From the NCBI GenBank assembly GCA_030581615.1, contig JAKTTT010000034.1, forward strand, positions 124,001-188,000: a stretch of DNA of 64,000 bases, given 5' to 3'. A model generated the notes under the pieces. That model saw only the letters and a program-made list of their open reading frames with translations, was not told the origin of the DNA and searched no databases. This document shows positions 10,906-21,500 of this stretch, piece by piece; the stretch's first letter is position 1; each line of letters opens with the position of its first letter. A program made the translations under genes and the position numbers. The stretch is from Alloascoidea africana. Its lineage: Eukaryota; Ascomycota; Alloascoideomycetes; Alloascoideales; Alloascoideaceae.

Positions 10906-12210
10906 TTAGCTTAACAAGGACTCCAGTGACATTTGAACGGGTGAGCCGGATTTGGTATAACCTGAAGGTGAAGGATGGCTTTTGGACTGGGAAACAGATG
11001 GATGAGGAGATGCCTGGCGCTGCTGAACTGGAGGCGGTGATTGCTGTGGGGTCTGTTGGGGCTTTGGTAATAGAACCGGTAAATGTTTGTCATCTTTGGA
11101 TTCTTTTGTATCCTTTGCTGATGATTTTGAACTGGTATTATCTTTGTCCTTTTCCCTTGCTCTTTTTGTCTTTTTGGCCACTTCTTTGCCAGTTTCTCTT
11201 TTCTTTGCGCTGCCTTTTCCAGCTCTACTATTCCCGCCAGATCTCCCTGTTCCAGCACCACCACGGGCTCTACCTCGTTTGATAGTGCCGTCTGCCCGCT
11301 CGATTCGAGCTTGTTGTCCCTCTTCGATGAGAGGACCCCAGTAGACAAAAAACCCATCCTTGGTGGCAGCAGCTTGCTCTTCCCACATTAGCTCCGAATC
11401 GTCGATGAATGGATCATTCAAATCATATTTTCCTTCTACTTTCCGTTTCTTTTTCGGTTTTCCTCTACCGCTGCTAGGAGTAGTGGAGTTGGGAGTTCCA
11501 GTATTAGGCGTCCCTAGGCCACCTATAGCTTTTGCTTCATCGATATCTTCTTCTATCAAATCATCATCTTCGTCATTATCTTCATGATCATTTTCGTCAA
11601 GATCGTCATCATCATTATCATTTAGCAAATCCATTGCAAACTTGGCATTCGGATGAACGGCGTTCCATCCATACTTGTCTTCAGCCATCTTCATTACATT
11701 TATGATACGCTGACTGGAATCCTCTGATCCGTCAGAAGGGTTGACACCGCCCTCGAAATTATTCAGAGGCACATGTAAAACAATCACTGGCGTCTTTTCG
11801 CTCGATGCTTGTGATTTTGTAGACTTTTCACTCTGCTTTGAGGTTGAACTAGGGCCCAGAGCACTTGCCGATTGTCCCTTTTTGACCTCTAAACTTGAGG
11901 GCGCAGGGGTGGAAGGCTTTATCTCCACTGGCTCATTCGTTATATCAAACCGTAACAGTGACGATCGGGCAGGAGCAGACTTGTTTTGGGTATTAGGGCT
12001 CTGAGAGCGTTTGAGAGGGGTTTGAATTGGAAGCTGCTGCTGTTGCTGATGTTGCTGCTGATGCACAGATGATGTCGGTCGAGGAGATAGCAGAGAGGAT
12101 ATGGATAAAGCGTCTGCAAACAGTTAGCAAAAAGGATAGGCAAGCTTGATCTCGAACCTATCAGCCCCAAAGGGCGTATCGAGCTGACAAAACTCACCTC
12201 TGGAAGACAT
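10906..12210 (-). CDS. HPC2: HIR complex subunit Hpc2 (ubinuclein-like), one intron
   Basis: Exons are 12198-12210 and 10906-12113. A 13-nt first exon (MSSR plus one base) is joined across an 84-nt intron with GTGAGT donor, TGCTAAC branch site and TTTGCAG acceptor, giving 406 residues. The defining element is the HPC2-related domain at about residues 229-265, with YDLNDPFIDDSELMWEE followed by DGFFVYWGPL. In the ubinuclein/Hpc2 family this segment contacts the Hir1/Hir2 and Asf1 assembly. The rest is disordered: Gln repeats near the start, an Asp/Glu-rich run upstream of the domain, and Lys/Arg/Gly-rich then Gln/Pro-rich sequence behind it. Hpc2 works with Hir1, Hir2 and Hir3 in replication-independent nucleosome assembly and histone gene repression. 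The PKP-like gene lies 123 bp upstream in the same orientation. Confidence 0.9.
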
Positions 12211-12333
12211 CGCCAGCAGATTTACGGGAGCGCTCTGGGAAGAAGAGCAGTTTGCTGGGTGGGACAAGAACATGTGTAGTGCAGGGTAACTGTTTTCAAG
12301 GGGAGGTGTTTCTTCGTTACGCTTAAGCTAAAC

Positions 12334-13737
12334 CTACACTCTATCCAGCTGAAGTATATCGGTCTGGGTGCCCAGTCTTTTTATCTGGAGAAGCGTATCG
12401 CAGCCGTAGCCTTCTAGAGAATGGAGGTCCAGCTTGCCATTCCAGTAGTCTGCGTATACTCTGCTCATGGCCAAGCCCATGTCCAATCTCATGTGGGGAG
12501 GTCGTGTGATGAACCCGGTTAGGGAAGACTTGTGGCTGTCAACGGCCAGGTCTGAAAGAGACTCTTCGGGCGTGCTCTCCTGGGTACCTTGGTAAGCATC
12601 TTCAAAGGCCGAAATCTTTTCTTCATAAATCTCCATTCCTGGCAGCCTGTGGAAGTTTGCCAAACTCTTTTCGGCCTTTTCCGGGCTCTTGTGGAACTGC
12701 CATATATAAGGAAGTGCTTCAGGGGATATGCCACCTCCTTGATCCGAAAACCTGATCAGGACGTCTGTGTTTGTGCCGCAAATGGTTACCACTATAGGAG
12801 GTGGTTTTGTGGAGATATCTGAGCTTGTTCTTAAATGATGGTTCACTGTAGACTCGAAACAATTCCTCATTACCTCTCCTGCAATGAATTGTATATGAGA
12901 GGGCATGTAAGGGAAAACTGTATCAGTGTCGCCCTCAATAATCACCTCAGGAACCTCACATTCGGTCTGTAAGGCTTGAACAACTCTTGCTCCTATTTTG
13001 GAACAGCTTTCTATAAGGTCTTTGGCCCGGCATTCGATGAAAACCTCGCCAATGTAATCCGAGGGTCTCTTTTCGTTAGGGTTTGTTTGGAACACTCTCG
13101 TCAACGAGATGTGCTCTTCAGCAATCACTCGTCTTGATATTCTACTCCTCAACATTATAGACATGAACTCATCGAGTTTGGAAGGGTCGAGGGTTTCGGA
13201 CATTGCGCACTCCAAAGACCCAACCATCAGATGCGGGAGCCCAATCATGTTGTCTTCCAGTAGCAAATTCAGGAGCTGACAAAACTTTGTGTTCTCCTCC
13301 ATGGTCTTTATTGGCTTTTGTTTTCTGAAACGGTCAAAAGCTGTGTAATAGCTTTGGTAGACATTGTTCATGTGGTAGTTGTTCACAACTGCGTAGGGCA
13401 GACTCTGTAGATCCCGTATTCGATGTGCGAGTCTAATAGGGAGCTCTGTTCGGACAAAATTCGCAGAGGCCAAAATTTTGTCCTTATTTAACCGTCGACC
13501 GAAAAAGGCTAATTGTCTCAAGGAAACCGGATGCTGGGGCTTGGAGTACCAGTCCATGAGAACCTCATTCTGGTAGAAATGTCTCCTGTTGATATACTTT
13601 GAGTTCTTGGGGTAGGCGTCCAGCTGGATTTGGTGGTTCGTCAAGTCCTCCACATGGTAGTGCCTAGCGCCGGAGGGGCGAAGCATCAGCACAGACCGGG
13701 CTGTGTTAGCAGTGGGCTTTGCGAACCTCATTCTCAT
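12334..13737 (-). CDS. Mitochondrial pyruvate dehydrogenase kinase-like protein (PKP1/PKP2 family)
   Basis: Using the ATG at 13737 the product has 467 residues and a basic, Ser/Ala-rich presequence (MRMRFAKPTANTARSVLML) typical of matrix targeting. The N-terminal helical bundle carries PVSLRQLAFFGR and the substrate-side block ISRRVIAEEHISL. The GHKL ATPase fold follows, with an N-box around EVMRNCFESTVNHH (about residue 288) and the G1 box DQGGGIS (about 332), then MGLAMSRVYADYWNGKL. This is the branched-chain/pyruvate dehydrogenase kinase family, which phosphorylates the E1 alpha subunit to switch off acetyl-CoA formation. A Ser/Glu-rich insertion sits between the G1 box and the G2 region. 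Orthology to Pkp1 or Pkp2 specifically is not resolved. The frame stays open for 64 codons upstream of the chosen ATG, without another ATG. Confidence 0.88.
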   Translation of the reverse strand: MRMRFAKPTANTARSVLMLRPSGARHYHVEDLTNHQIQLDAYPKNSKYINRRHFYQNEVLMDWYSKPQHPVSLRQLAFFGRRLNKDKILASANFVRTELPIRLAHRIRDLQSLPYAVVNNYHMNNVYQSYYTAFDRFRKQKPIKTMEENTKFCQLLNLLLEDNMIGLPHLMVGSLECAMSETLDPSKLDEFMSIMLRSRISRRVIAEEHISLTRVFQTNPNEKRPSDYIGEVFIECRAKDLIESCSKIGARVVQALQTECEVPEVIIEGDTDTVFPYMPSHIQFIAGEVMRNCFESTVNHHLRTSSDISTKPPPIVVTICGTNTDVLIRFSDQGGGISPEALPYIWQFHKSPEKAEKSLANFHRLPGMEIYEEKISAFEDAYQGTQESTPEESLSDLAVDSHKSSLTGFITRPPHMRLDMGLAMSRVYADYWNGKLDLHSLEGYGCDTLLQIKRLGTQTDILQLDRV

Positions 13738-14223
13738 CTTCTTCGATTCAAGAGAGTTTTTAGTTTGTCTTCTCTCCCCACAATTAATCGGAGTCACCAA
13801 AGAGGACAAAAAGGCGCACTTCTGCTTACGTGGCGGCTTAGTCACCGCCCGTGTGTTAGATAGCACCCCGTCGCTTGCTCTCTCGGCCCCAGCCCGCTCG
13901 CCCGTTTCCCAAGCGCTTCTGCTCTGCACAGCTCAGACAGCCCGGCGAGCTCCACGAGGCTCGACAAGCGACTCGATCGCACGGGAGGCTGCGCAAGACC
14001 AGCCAAGGACACAAACCTCTCGGTGGGATCACGTGCCGCTCACGAGGCCTACGCGCAAATTGCCTCATCGCGCAGACCTTATCTGGGAGTCAGAAACAGG
14101 CACCAGCAGGTACAAAAGCCGATCCATCGCCACCCACTCTCTCTTCTTCTCCCTCTTCTTCCTCCAGAACCATCTCCGTTCCCCTTCTCCCTCTAAGCTC
14201 CTGATCTTTAGAATCCTTTTAGA
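13738..14223. promoter_or_regulatory. Divergent promoter between the PKP-like gene and PRB1
   Basis: A GC-richer 486-bp interval. It holds a CACGTG E-box at 14030-14035 and a CTTATC (GATA-factor type) site at 14078-14083 on the PRB1 side, followed by a pyrimidine-rich tract before the PRB1 start. A long plus-strand frame crosses it but overlaps two real genes and is compositional. Confidence 0.5.
14030..14035. promoter_or_regulatory. CACGTG E-box
   Basis: CACGTG core about 190 bp upstream of PRB1 and 290 bp upstream of the kinase gene. It could serve either promoter. Known binders of this core in yeasts are Cbf1, Pho4 and Tye7; the assignment is by motif only. Confidence 0.3.
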
Positions 14224-15837
14224 ATGAAAATATCGCCTGTTGTAGCCTCAACGGCTTTGGCCACGTCCGTTGCCGCTCTTGTTATCCCCAAGCTCGATAA
14301 CGAGGCTCTTATCACTTATCTCCATACTCCGAACGATGCGGTGACCCCACAAGGTCCACAGAAGGTAGACACCCAGAAAGAAGACTCCAGGGTAAAGCCT
14401 TGTGGCTCTAGGGCTATATCTATTGATGGGCTTCTTCCTGCCTCAAGGGCAGCACCTCTAGTGGTGGCTCCAAAGAATGCCTTGCCCCATTCTTACATCG
14501 TTACTCTCAAAGACGGCTTTAATCCCATGTTCCTTGCCGCTCATTTGGACTGGATCCAAGGTGTCAACAATGAGCATGCTTTTGGCCTAAAGTCTACAGA
14601 GCCTGACCATCCATTTTTCTCGGGCTTGGACTTTTCCTCTTCTGCGCTTGGTGGAGTTAAGCACACGTTCACGGTTGGCGATTTCACGGGTTATTCGGCC
14701 CGGCTATTGCCCGAGACTGTGGATCTGATCAGAAGACATCCAGATATTGCTCTGATCGAACAGGACTCAATGGTTTCTTCAAATGAAGCCACGATTGAGG
14801 AGAACGCACCTTGGGGTCTCGCTAGAATCTCGCACAGAGATCCCCTCACTACAAACACCTTTGGAAAGTACCTTTATGACGATGATGGTGGGAAAGGAGT
14901 CACATCCTATGTCATAGACACTGGTATTAATGTGGACCACGTTGAGTTCAAGGGAAGAGCAACTTGGGGAGCCACTATTCCTGACTTTGACAGGGATGTT
15001 GATGATCACGGCCATGGCACTCACTGTGCAGGCACCATTGCATCTGAGACATATGGTGTGGCCAAGAACGCAAAGGTTGTTGCTGTTAAGGTCTTGAGAA
15101 GCAACGGTTACGGCAGCATGTCCGATGTTATCAAGGGTGTGGAGTTTGCAGCCAAGAGCCACATTGCAGAGGCTTCAAAGAACAAGAAGGGCTTTAAAGG
15201 ATCTACTGCCAATATGTCTCTCGGCGGTGGCAAATCCGTCGCTCTTGAGCGGATAGTTAACGCTGCTGTTGAAGCTGGCATCCATTTTGCAGTTGCCGCT
15301 GGTAATGAGAATGAAGATGCTTGCTACAAGTCTCCTGCTGCTGCTGAACTGGCGGTTACCGTTGGCGCCACCGCCTCCGATGATACCAGAGCATACTTTT
15401 CCAACTATGGAACTTGTGTTGACATTTTCGCTCCAGGAGTTAACGTATTGTCTACCTACATTGGGTCTAAATATGCCACAGCCACCATGTCGGGCACTTC
15501 CATGGCTTCCCCCCATGTTGCTGGCCTTTTGTCTTACTACTTGTCGCTCCAACCCGAGACTGATTCCGAGTTTTCGGCTGCCTCGATCACACCTGCCCAG
15601 TTGAAAAAGAATCTGATTGCGTATGGTACCTATGATATTCTGTATGACATTCCTGAGGATACTCCAAACATTTTGGTTTTCAATGGTGCTGGCGAGAATC
15701 TCACCGAGTTTTGGTCGGGTTCTAAACCTTCAAACAAAGCCAATTTGTACGATTCTATCAAGCCTTTCACTGACAAGTTGATTCACGAAATCAACGGCAT
15801 TGCCGAGGAGTTGAAGGATTTGAGCATTCTTCCATAA
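14224..15837 (+). CDS. PRB1: Vacuolar serine protease B (cerevisin, subtilase family)
   Basis: 537 residues with a signal peptide (MKISPVVASTALATSVAALV), an I9-type propeptide (SYIVTLKDGFNP near residue 90) and a subtilisin-like catalytic domain starting near ENAPWGLARISHR (about residue 194). The catalytic triad is visible: Asp232 in VIDTGIN, His264 in GHGTHCAG and Ser426 in GTSMASPHVAG, with the oxyanion Asn in AAGNEN. Cerevisin matures in the vacuole by removal of the propeptide and activates other vacuolar hydrolases. The C-terminal tail after the protease domain (about 460-537) resembles the post-region cleaved in bakers' yeast. A subtilase of another vacuolar or secreted type is possible, but length and signatures favour PRB1. 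GATA-type and E-box sites upstream fit nitrogen-responsive control, which is inference. Confidence 0.92.
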   Translation: MKISPVVASTALATSVAALVIPKLDNEALITYLHTPNDAVTPQGPQKVDTQKEDSRVKPCGSRAISIDGLLPASRAAPLVVAPKNALPHSYIVTLKDGFNPMFLAAHLDWIQGVNNEHAFGLKSTEPDHPFFSGLDFSSSALGGVKHTFTVGDFTGYSARLLPETVDLIRRHPDIALIEQDSMVSSNEATIEENAPWGLARISHRDPLTTNTFGKYLYDDDGGKGVTSYVIDTGINVDHVEFKGRATWGATIPDFDRDVDDHGHGTHCAGTIASETYGVAKNAKVVAVKVLRSNGYGSMSDVIKGVEFAAKSHIAEASKNKKGFKGSTANMSLGGGKSVALERIVNAAVEAGIHFAVAAGNENEDACYKSPAAAELAVTVGATASDDTRAYFSNYGTCVDIFAPGVNVLSTYIGSKYATATMSGTSMASPHVAGLLSYYLSLQPETDSEFSAASITPAQLKKNLIAYGTYDILYDIPEDTPNILVFNGAGENLTEFWSGSKPSNKANLYDSIKPFTDKLIHEINGIAEELKDLSILP

Positions 15838-16270
15838 TGTAATATGATTTGTAGGACACGTCTTCTTCTTTCACATTTTATTTTTATAACTGATTTTTGG
15901 ATGTTGAACGAATTCTTTTTTATTGATAATTACAGATACATTTTTTGTGTATGAATCTAAGATACAAATGAAATAACAAACTCATTTTCATTTTCGTATT
16001 CGTGGGTGTTTCCCTTTGTAGGCTAATTCGGGGGAGGCCAGCAGGTTTCCGGATCGGGAAGGTGGCGCATGTTGCTGCGTCACTAGCATGCAGACAGATT
16101 CGCCCAGCCATTTTGACGGCCTCGATGAGATACGAGATTAGCTATATAGAAGACAACGGCCCCATCTTCTCTTCCTCTTCTCGAGGTTTCACTAAAGCGC
16201 AGCATTTGAATCCATCTAACACCAAAAATAACACATTCTGACTCTCAGATCGACTTTGACGCCCCTAACC
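15838..16270. promoter_or_regulatory. Tandem intergenic region
   Basis: 3' flank of PRB1 (AT-rich, to about 16000), then the promoter of the next gene with a TATATA element at 16143-16148. No gene is visible. Confidence 0.5.
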
Positions 16271-18268
16271 ATGTCGCAGACGGCTGTATTTACACAACCA
16301 GTCGCCGATACGTATCGCGAGGCTCAAGATCGCTATCTTCAAGGGGTCACAGTTAAAAATCCGATGTTACAAAGAATTCGCAAGGAGAAGGCGAGAAGGA
16401 AACATGAGGTGAAGCCGGTAATGGGTGGACTTCCGTCCATAGCGTTGCCCAAGGCTCGAAGCTTTACGGCGGACCAGTCGTACATCAACTACATAAACGC
16501 GCAATTTGACAATGAATCACGAAAAAGACCCAAGGTGGAAGAGGAAACTTCCAGGACTCCTAGTAATGACTCAAGAGAATGTTTGGCCGAGTACCGAAAG
16601 CCCTATCCTGATTTTGATCACGAAGCTTTGCTCCCACACCGGCAGATGAGTCTGCCGGAGCATCAGATACGCAATGCAGGGCCACCACCACCACCAACTC
16701 CCGCAGCGCAACAATGGCAGCGAGAGCGAGAACGGGAACCATCTGCCGGCAGACGACCTTTAGACAAAGCGCCCTCGAGTGCGGACGCAGAAGCCATTGC
16801 GCGGAGCTACTCGTCGTCGTCTTTGTTCATGACCCAGAAAGCGGTGGCTGGCTGTGAGCACCTTGTAGAGAATGAAGGTGGTGGGCCCCAACTTAAATGT
16901 CCCCAAGGCAACCAGCCCAGTGAAAAACGGCTTAATAAATTGGAACGGGACCCCTCCATCGAGTCCATCATAGATCATGCTTTCGAGGTAGCGGAAGAAG
17001 AGAGCCTTGGAACCAGACTATTTGTGGGATTTAAAAAAGCAATGAGAAGCTCCACAGATCAATACGAGGACTACGCGCCTAGCATGACGCCGACAACAGC
17101 ATCCAGCCCGTCCAGAAAGCTCAAACTTCGCTTAAAACGGGATCCTGCAAAATTTCGCCAGTACAAAGGTGGATCGTTGCGGAACATCGGGGCATCTGAG
17201 GTGGTCCAGGGTCAAATGAGAGATTTGAACGAACAGATAATATTATCAATCCAGCCGCCATCAAGCCCTCCTCGACGGCCAGGTTCCATACCGGAATCTC
17301 CCAGAAATTTTATAAAGCTGAAAACAGTACCACCAGCTAAACAGGAGGAGAAAAAGGAAAAAATCGAGAACAACATGCAGCTTGTTGAAAATTGGTGGAA
17401 TAACCCAATGAAGCTGCTATACAATATAATGCCACCGTTAAATGAGCAAGAATCTCCGCGAATTGAGGAGCTAAAGGATTCGGTAAACATGAACGCAAAA
17501 CCGGATCTTCACATCTACACAGAGAACAGAAAATCACCAAAGATGCACGCGCTACCCGCCAGAGAAAACCAGACTGTACTTGCCATGTCTCCAGTGCCCA
17601 GCCTGGTATCATCACCTAGCTCTCGTTCCGCAGGTGGAGATTCGTCAGACGCCTATTCATCAGATGGGTATCCTTCTCCGTTTCAAATCAATACCACAAA
17701 ACCAAAGAAAAAAATTTCAAATGTTCACATTTATCAGGATGGGCATGATGACGCAGTGACAGCTCCTCTTCGATATGGATATGATCGTCATTTGTATACG
17801 CCAGCCCAGCTTAACGATTCTGATCTATCCTTGGAAAGAATGGAGAGAGAAATCATGGCACAGCCTATAATTCCAAGAGGGCAAAATCAATCTCCCCGAA
17901 GAAGAGTTCGGGCAACGCCAATACCATCTAAAGAAAAATTTCAACCCATGCCCGCAAGCCCTTCTTCTTTATCATCGTATGGCGAATACGCAGATTCAGA
18001 AGAAAGCATATCCAAATCGCCACTTTTATCCAGCTATTTTGTTGATCTGGCACATTCAAACAAATACTTGAATTTTTTCTTAGCACCTGTTCAACTGGCC
18101 GGTCGACAGTTCCCACAATGGCAGGCCCTGGTTGTTCTTGTGGAACTGGTTATCCTGGGTTGGATCATTTATGAAGTCTCGATCGTTGTGGATACAGTCT
18201 GTCAATCGATAAAAACTCTTTTGGCACCTTTGTTCTTCTTTGGAAGAGTACTTCGGCTTTTATTTTGA
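16271..18268 (+). CDS. Unrecognised disordered protein with C-terminal membrane segment
   Basis: 665 residues from the first ATG (MSQTAVFTQPVADTYREAQ). I do not recognise the family. The N-terminal 600 residues are rich in Pro, Ser, Arg and Glu and look mostly disordered, with a few probably structured islands such as YINYINAQFDN (about residue 80) and VENWWNNPMKLLYNIMP (about 375). Many SP/TP dipeptides (for example ESPR, QSPRRR) suggest phosphorylation by proline-directed kinases. The end is hydrophobic: one clear membrane span at about 617-640 (WQALVVLVELVILGWIIYEV), then a second, weaker stretch ending LFFFGRVLRLLF. The topology fits a single- or double-pass, mostly cytosolic or nucleoplasmic protein of the ER or nuclear envelope, which is inference. 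It converges with EDE1. Confidence 0.8.
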   Translation: MSQTAVFTQPVADTYREAQDRYLQGVTVKNPMLQRIRKEKARRKHEVKPVMGGLPSIALPKARSFTADQSYINYINAQFDNESRKRPKVEEETSRTPSNDSRECLAEYRKPYPDFDHEALLPHRQMSLPEHQIRNAGPPPPPTPAAQQWQREREREPSAGRRPLDKAPSSADAEAIARSYSSSSLFMTQKAVAGCEHLVENEGGGPQLKCPQGNQPSEKRLNKLERDPSIESIIDHAFEVAEEESLGTRLFVGFKKAMRSSTDQYEDYAPSMTPTTASSPSRKLKLRLKRDPAKFRQYKGGSLRNIGASEVVQGQMRDLNEQIILSIQPPSSPPRRPGSIPESPRNFIKLKTVPPAKQEEKKEKIENNMQLVENWWNNPMKLLYNIMPPLNEQESPRIEELKDSVNMNAKPDLHIYTENRKSPKMHALPARENQTVLAMSPVPSLVSSPSSRSAGGDSSDAYSSDGYPSPFQINTTKPKKKISNVHIYQDGHDDAVTAPLRYGYDRHLYTPAQLNDSDLSLERMEREIMAQPIIPRGQNQSPRRRVRATPIPSKEKFQPMPASPSSLSSYGEYADSEESISKSPLLSSYFVDLAHSNKYLNFFLAPVQLAGRQFPQWQALVVLVELVILGWIIYEVSIVVDTVCQSIKTLLAPLFFFGRVLRLLF

Positions 18269-18551
18269 AAAAGGGATAAACAAAAGAAAAAACTCACAAT
18301 TGTTTTAATAGCATCTTAATGTTTCTATGTATTTGATTCTAACGCCTTTGCGTAGGATTACAGTTTTATTTATCAATAAATATGTCATGATCAAGCCAAG
18401 AGTAGCTTTCAATCTTACTACCATCTACGAGAAGATTGATAAAACCGTTAGATAAAATTGAGGTTTCATAATCACAAAAACCTAAGTACTATTTGAATAG
18501 ATCTACTGTCTCTCCACACGAAAAGGTACATGGAAAATTATGATAACGTAG

Positions 18552-21500
18552 TTAGGAGTGATCCAATAAGTAGTTTGTCGCCGCTGCCAAATCCCAATTC
18601 ATCTTCTCCAATGCGGATATGGCACTTTTCCTATCAAATCCCATACCAACCAGTTCATGGACCGAAAGGGATTTTGGAGTTGTGGGTCTAGGTCGAGGCA
18701 CAACAGGAGCAGAAGGGTGAGGCACTGTTTCCTGAGGAGATACCACTGTTGGAACTGTGGCAATGTTACCTATATCTGGACTTGGTCCTTTATTAAACGA
18801 GGCAAACACTTCTCCCCATTCATCATCAGTTGGCAAGGAGGCTTTGGTTTTGGAATCGGTTGATGTTGGAGGCGCCGGTAAGTTCTTTTGAGCCAAGGAG
18901 CTGGATGATTGTGACGGAGATGCTGTAAAGCTGAACTTTGAACCCGCCGATTGGCCCTGTTTGGTTAAAGCAGAACCTGAAAAGTCCTCGCCAAGGTCAT
19001 ACTTGTTATCAATTTCAACAAAATCATCAAAGTCGTCCGAATTGTCAATCTTCGCCTCTTCAAGATCGCTAAAAGCATCGGCAAATACATCATTATCAGT
19101 CTTTTGTCCGATTGGAATGGTATCTTCCGGACCCAAGCTGTCAAATGCAGAATCAAATTCCTCGGAAATATTAGAAGAGGCTTGTTTATTTTCAGAATCA
19201 AATTCTAATCCTAGAGGTTTCTGTTTATTATCAGCTTCATTGGTAGGTATTTCTACTGGACTCAAATCAGAAAATGCGGCATCAAAATCATCCGAAGATA
19301 CTTTATCGCTTGTGTCTTCTCTCTTGGTATCTACACCTTTGGCTAGTATTGTTTCTTCGGGTACTATCTCATCCAGGGGTTTCTGACTTGAAATATGAGC
19401 GGCTGAAGTACCATTTGACTCTTGTTCATTATCTTTATTGTCAATGTCAAACGCCTCGCTGCTACTTATTTCAGTAGGAGAATCGTTAATGCTGCCTTTG
19501 CTAGAGGCAAACTCTTGATCGTCAACTTTTGAGTAAGAAGTTGTTGCTTCGGAAGATCCAATCAAAACACTGGAATCTATCGCGTTTGCATTCACGATTT
19601 CAGGGTCAACAGTAGATGATTCTAAGTTCTCAATCTTTTGGGATTTATATGTTTCACCAGATATCACATCTTTGGTTTCAGATTCATTCGTGGTCAATTC
19701 AGCTTTGCTACTGTCAACTGAGGAGTCAGAATATAAATTGCTTCGAGCACTTGCAAAACTTTCAGTAGTGACTAGTTGTTCGGGTTTGGTTGGAGAACTT
19801 GGCTGAGATTCCAGTTGAAGGTCTTCAGCAGCCAATGTCGTGTGTTGAAGAACACCACTAGGTGGTTCAGTAGGTTTTTCAGTTTGTTCTAATGAACGCT
19901 TTGATTCATCAGCCAGAATTCTTGAATCAGTTGTCGCTTCTACCTCTTGGGAAACGTTGTTGCTCTCGTGATCTAAGCCTTCGTCTTTCTCCCGAGTTGG
20001 CAGAACGTCTTTGGCTTCAGGAAAATCGGATGCAACCTTAAGGGATTCGCTTGCTGGTTTAGACTTTACTTCAGATTCCAATTCTTGTGAATGCTTTTGT
20101 TGCAACTCCAATTCTTTCTTGTTAGCTACAAGCTTTTCTTCTTCCTTTGATAAGTTAGATTTCCGAAGTTCCAACTCCTCGTTAAAAACGGCAAGCTTTT
20201 CTTTTTCTTTGGCTATCTCATTTTCAAGCTTGGCATTATCTACTATAAGCCTGTCCAAATTTTCCTGTCTCTCACTGATCAGGTCCTTCTTTTGAGATGC
20301 CTCGACTCTTGCTGTCTCCAACTCATTTCTTAACTTATAATTCTCCTCTTCAAGGTTAGAAATTGGCGGTTGCTGGTTGAGCTCCTGTTCATATTTATCA
20401 AGAGTCGTGTCCAATTCGCGGATTTCGGTTTTGACCTTTGTATTCTCTTCCTCTAGTGTTAAAAGTTTTTGCTTATTATCATCAACAACAGACCGTTTCT
20501 CCTCAACCTCTTCTTTCAACTTATTCAATTGGGATTTGAGAGTGGTGTTATCCTCGTTTAATGTAGAACTTTCCAGGGTCTGTAACTCTTGTTGGAGCCC
20601 TGTAAGCTCCTCCTGTGTTAATTCTAGTTCCTCTTTGAGTTTCAAGTTTTCATTCTCAATGCCCATAAGCTCTTCTTTTTTCTTATCAACTAGCGCTTTT
20701 TGCAAGTTTGATTTTTCCTTAAGAGTATCCAGGTTAGCTCTTAGCTCGTCGACATTCTTACTATTAACTTGAACTTTTTCGGCCAAACTTTCATTATCAG
20801 CATTGATAATGTCTAGGGAAGCTACAGTTCTCTGGTGTTCTTCTTGAATCAAATCAATCTGTTCCTGTACTGATTTTGATTTTTCTTTAGCAGAATCAGC
20901 GTCTGCTTCAGCTTGCTTCAAAACTGTTTTCTTCTCTTCTAGTTTGGCTAACTTGGTATCGTAAGCAGATTGTAGATTCTGTACCTCGGTCTCCAGAGAA
21001 GTTTTCTTTGAAGTGAGCTCTTTTAACTCTGCGTCTATCGAATTCTCGTTCTTAGTAAGGGTTGATGTTTGAGAAGCAAGTGATGCTGCCTGGCTTTCTA
21101 AATGGGTGATATCTTTCTTCGTAGAAGATAGTTTACGAGTAACCTTCGCATCGAGACCTCTATCAGTTGCCACACTAAGTACATGTCGTGGGGGTGGCGG
21201 TACAGGTACCTGTTTGTGGCGTGTGATAGGCTTGTCTTCTTCTATGGAAGTTGTTTCTGGGGCAGATTCCCGAGGCTGAATACTGATGCTATCAGGACCA
21301 GATGACGGTTCATCAGAAGATGATTGTATAGCTTCATTTGATGAATCTGAGTTAGTCGACTTGGGAGAAAGAGTTTTTAGATTCTCGGAGGTTTCACATT
21401 CGATACTCTTAGGGGTCTGTTTTGAAGATTTGTCTGGCATAGTTGAATCGTGTATTCCCGAAGAAGAACTACGTTCATTCAACGAAATCCTGTCGGAAAC

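Noticed and set aside
13703-14227. 174-codon plus-strand frame across the kinase 5' end and PRB1 promoter
   Set aside because: It overlaps the kinase coding start and ends inside the PRB1 start codon. Composition follows the GC-rich promoter, and there is no ATG-initiated domain.
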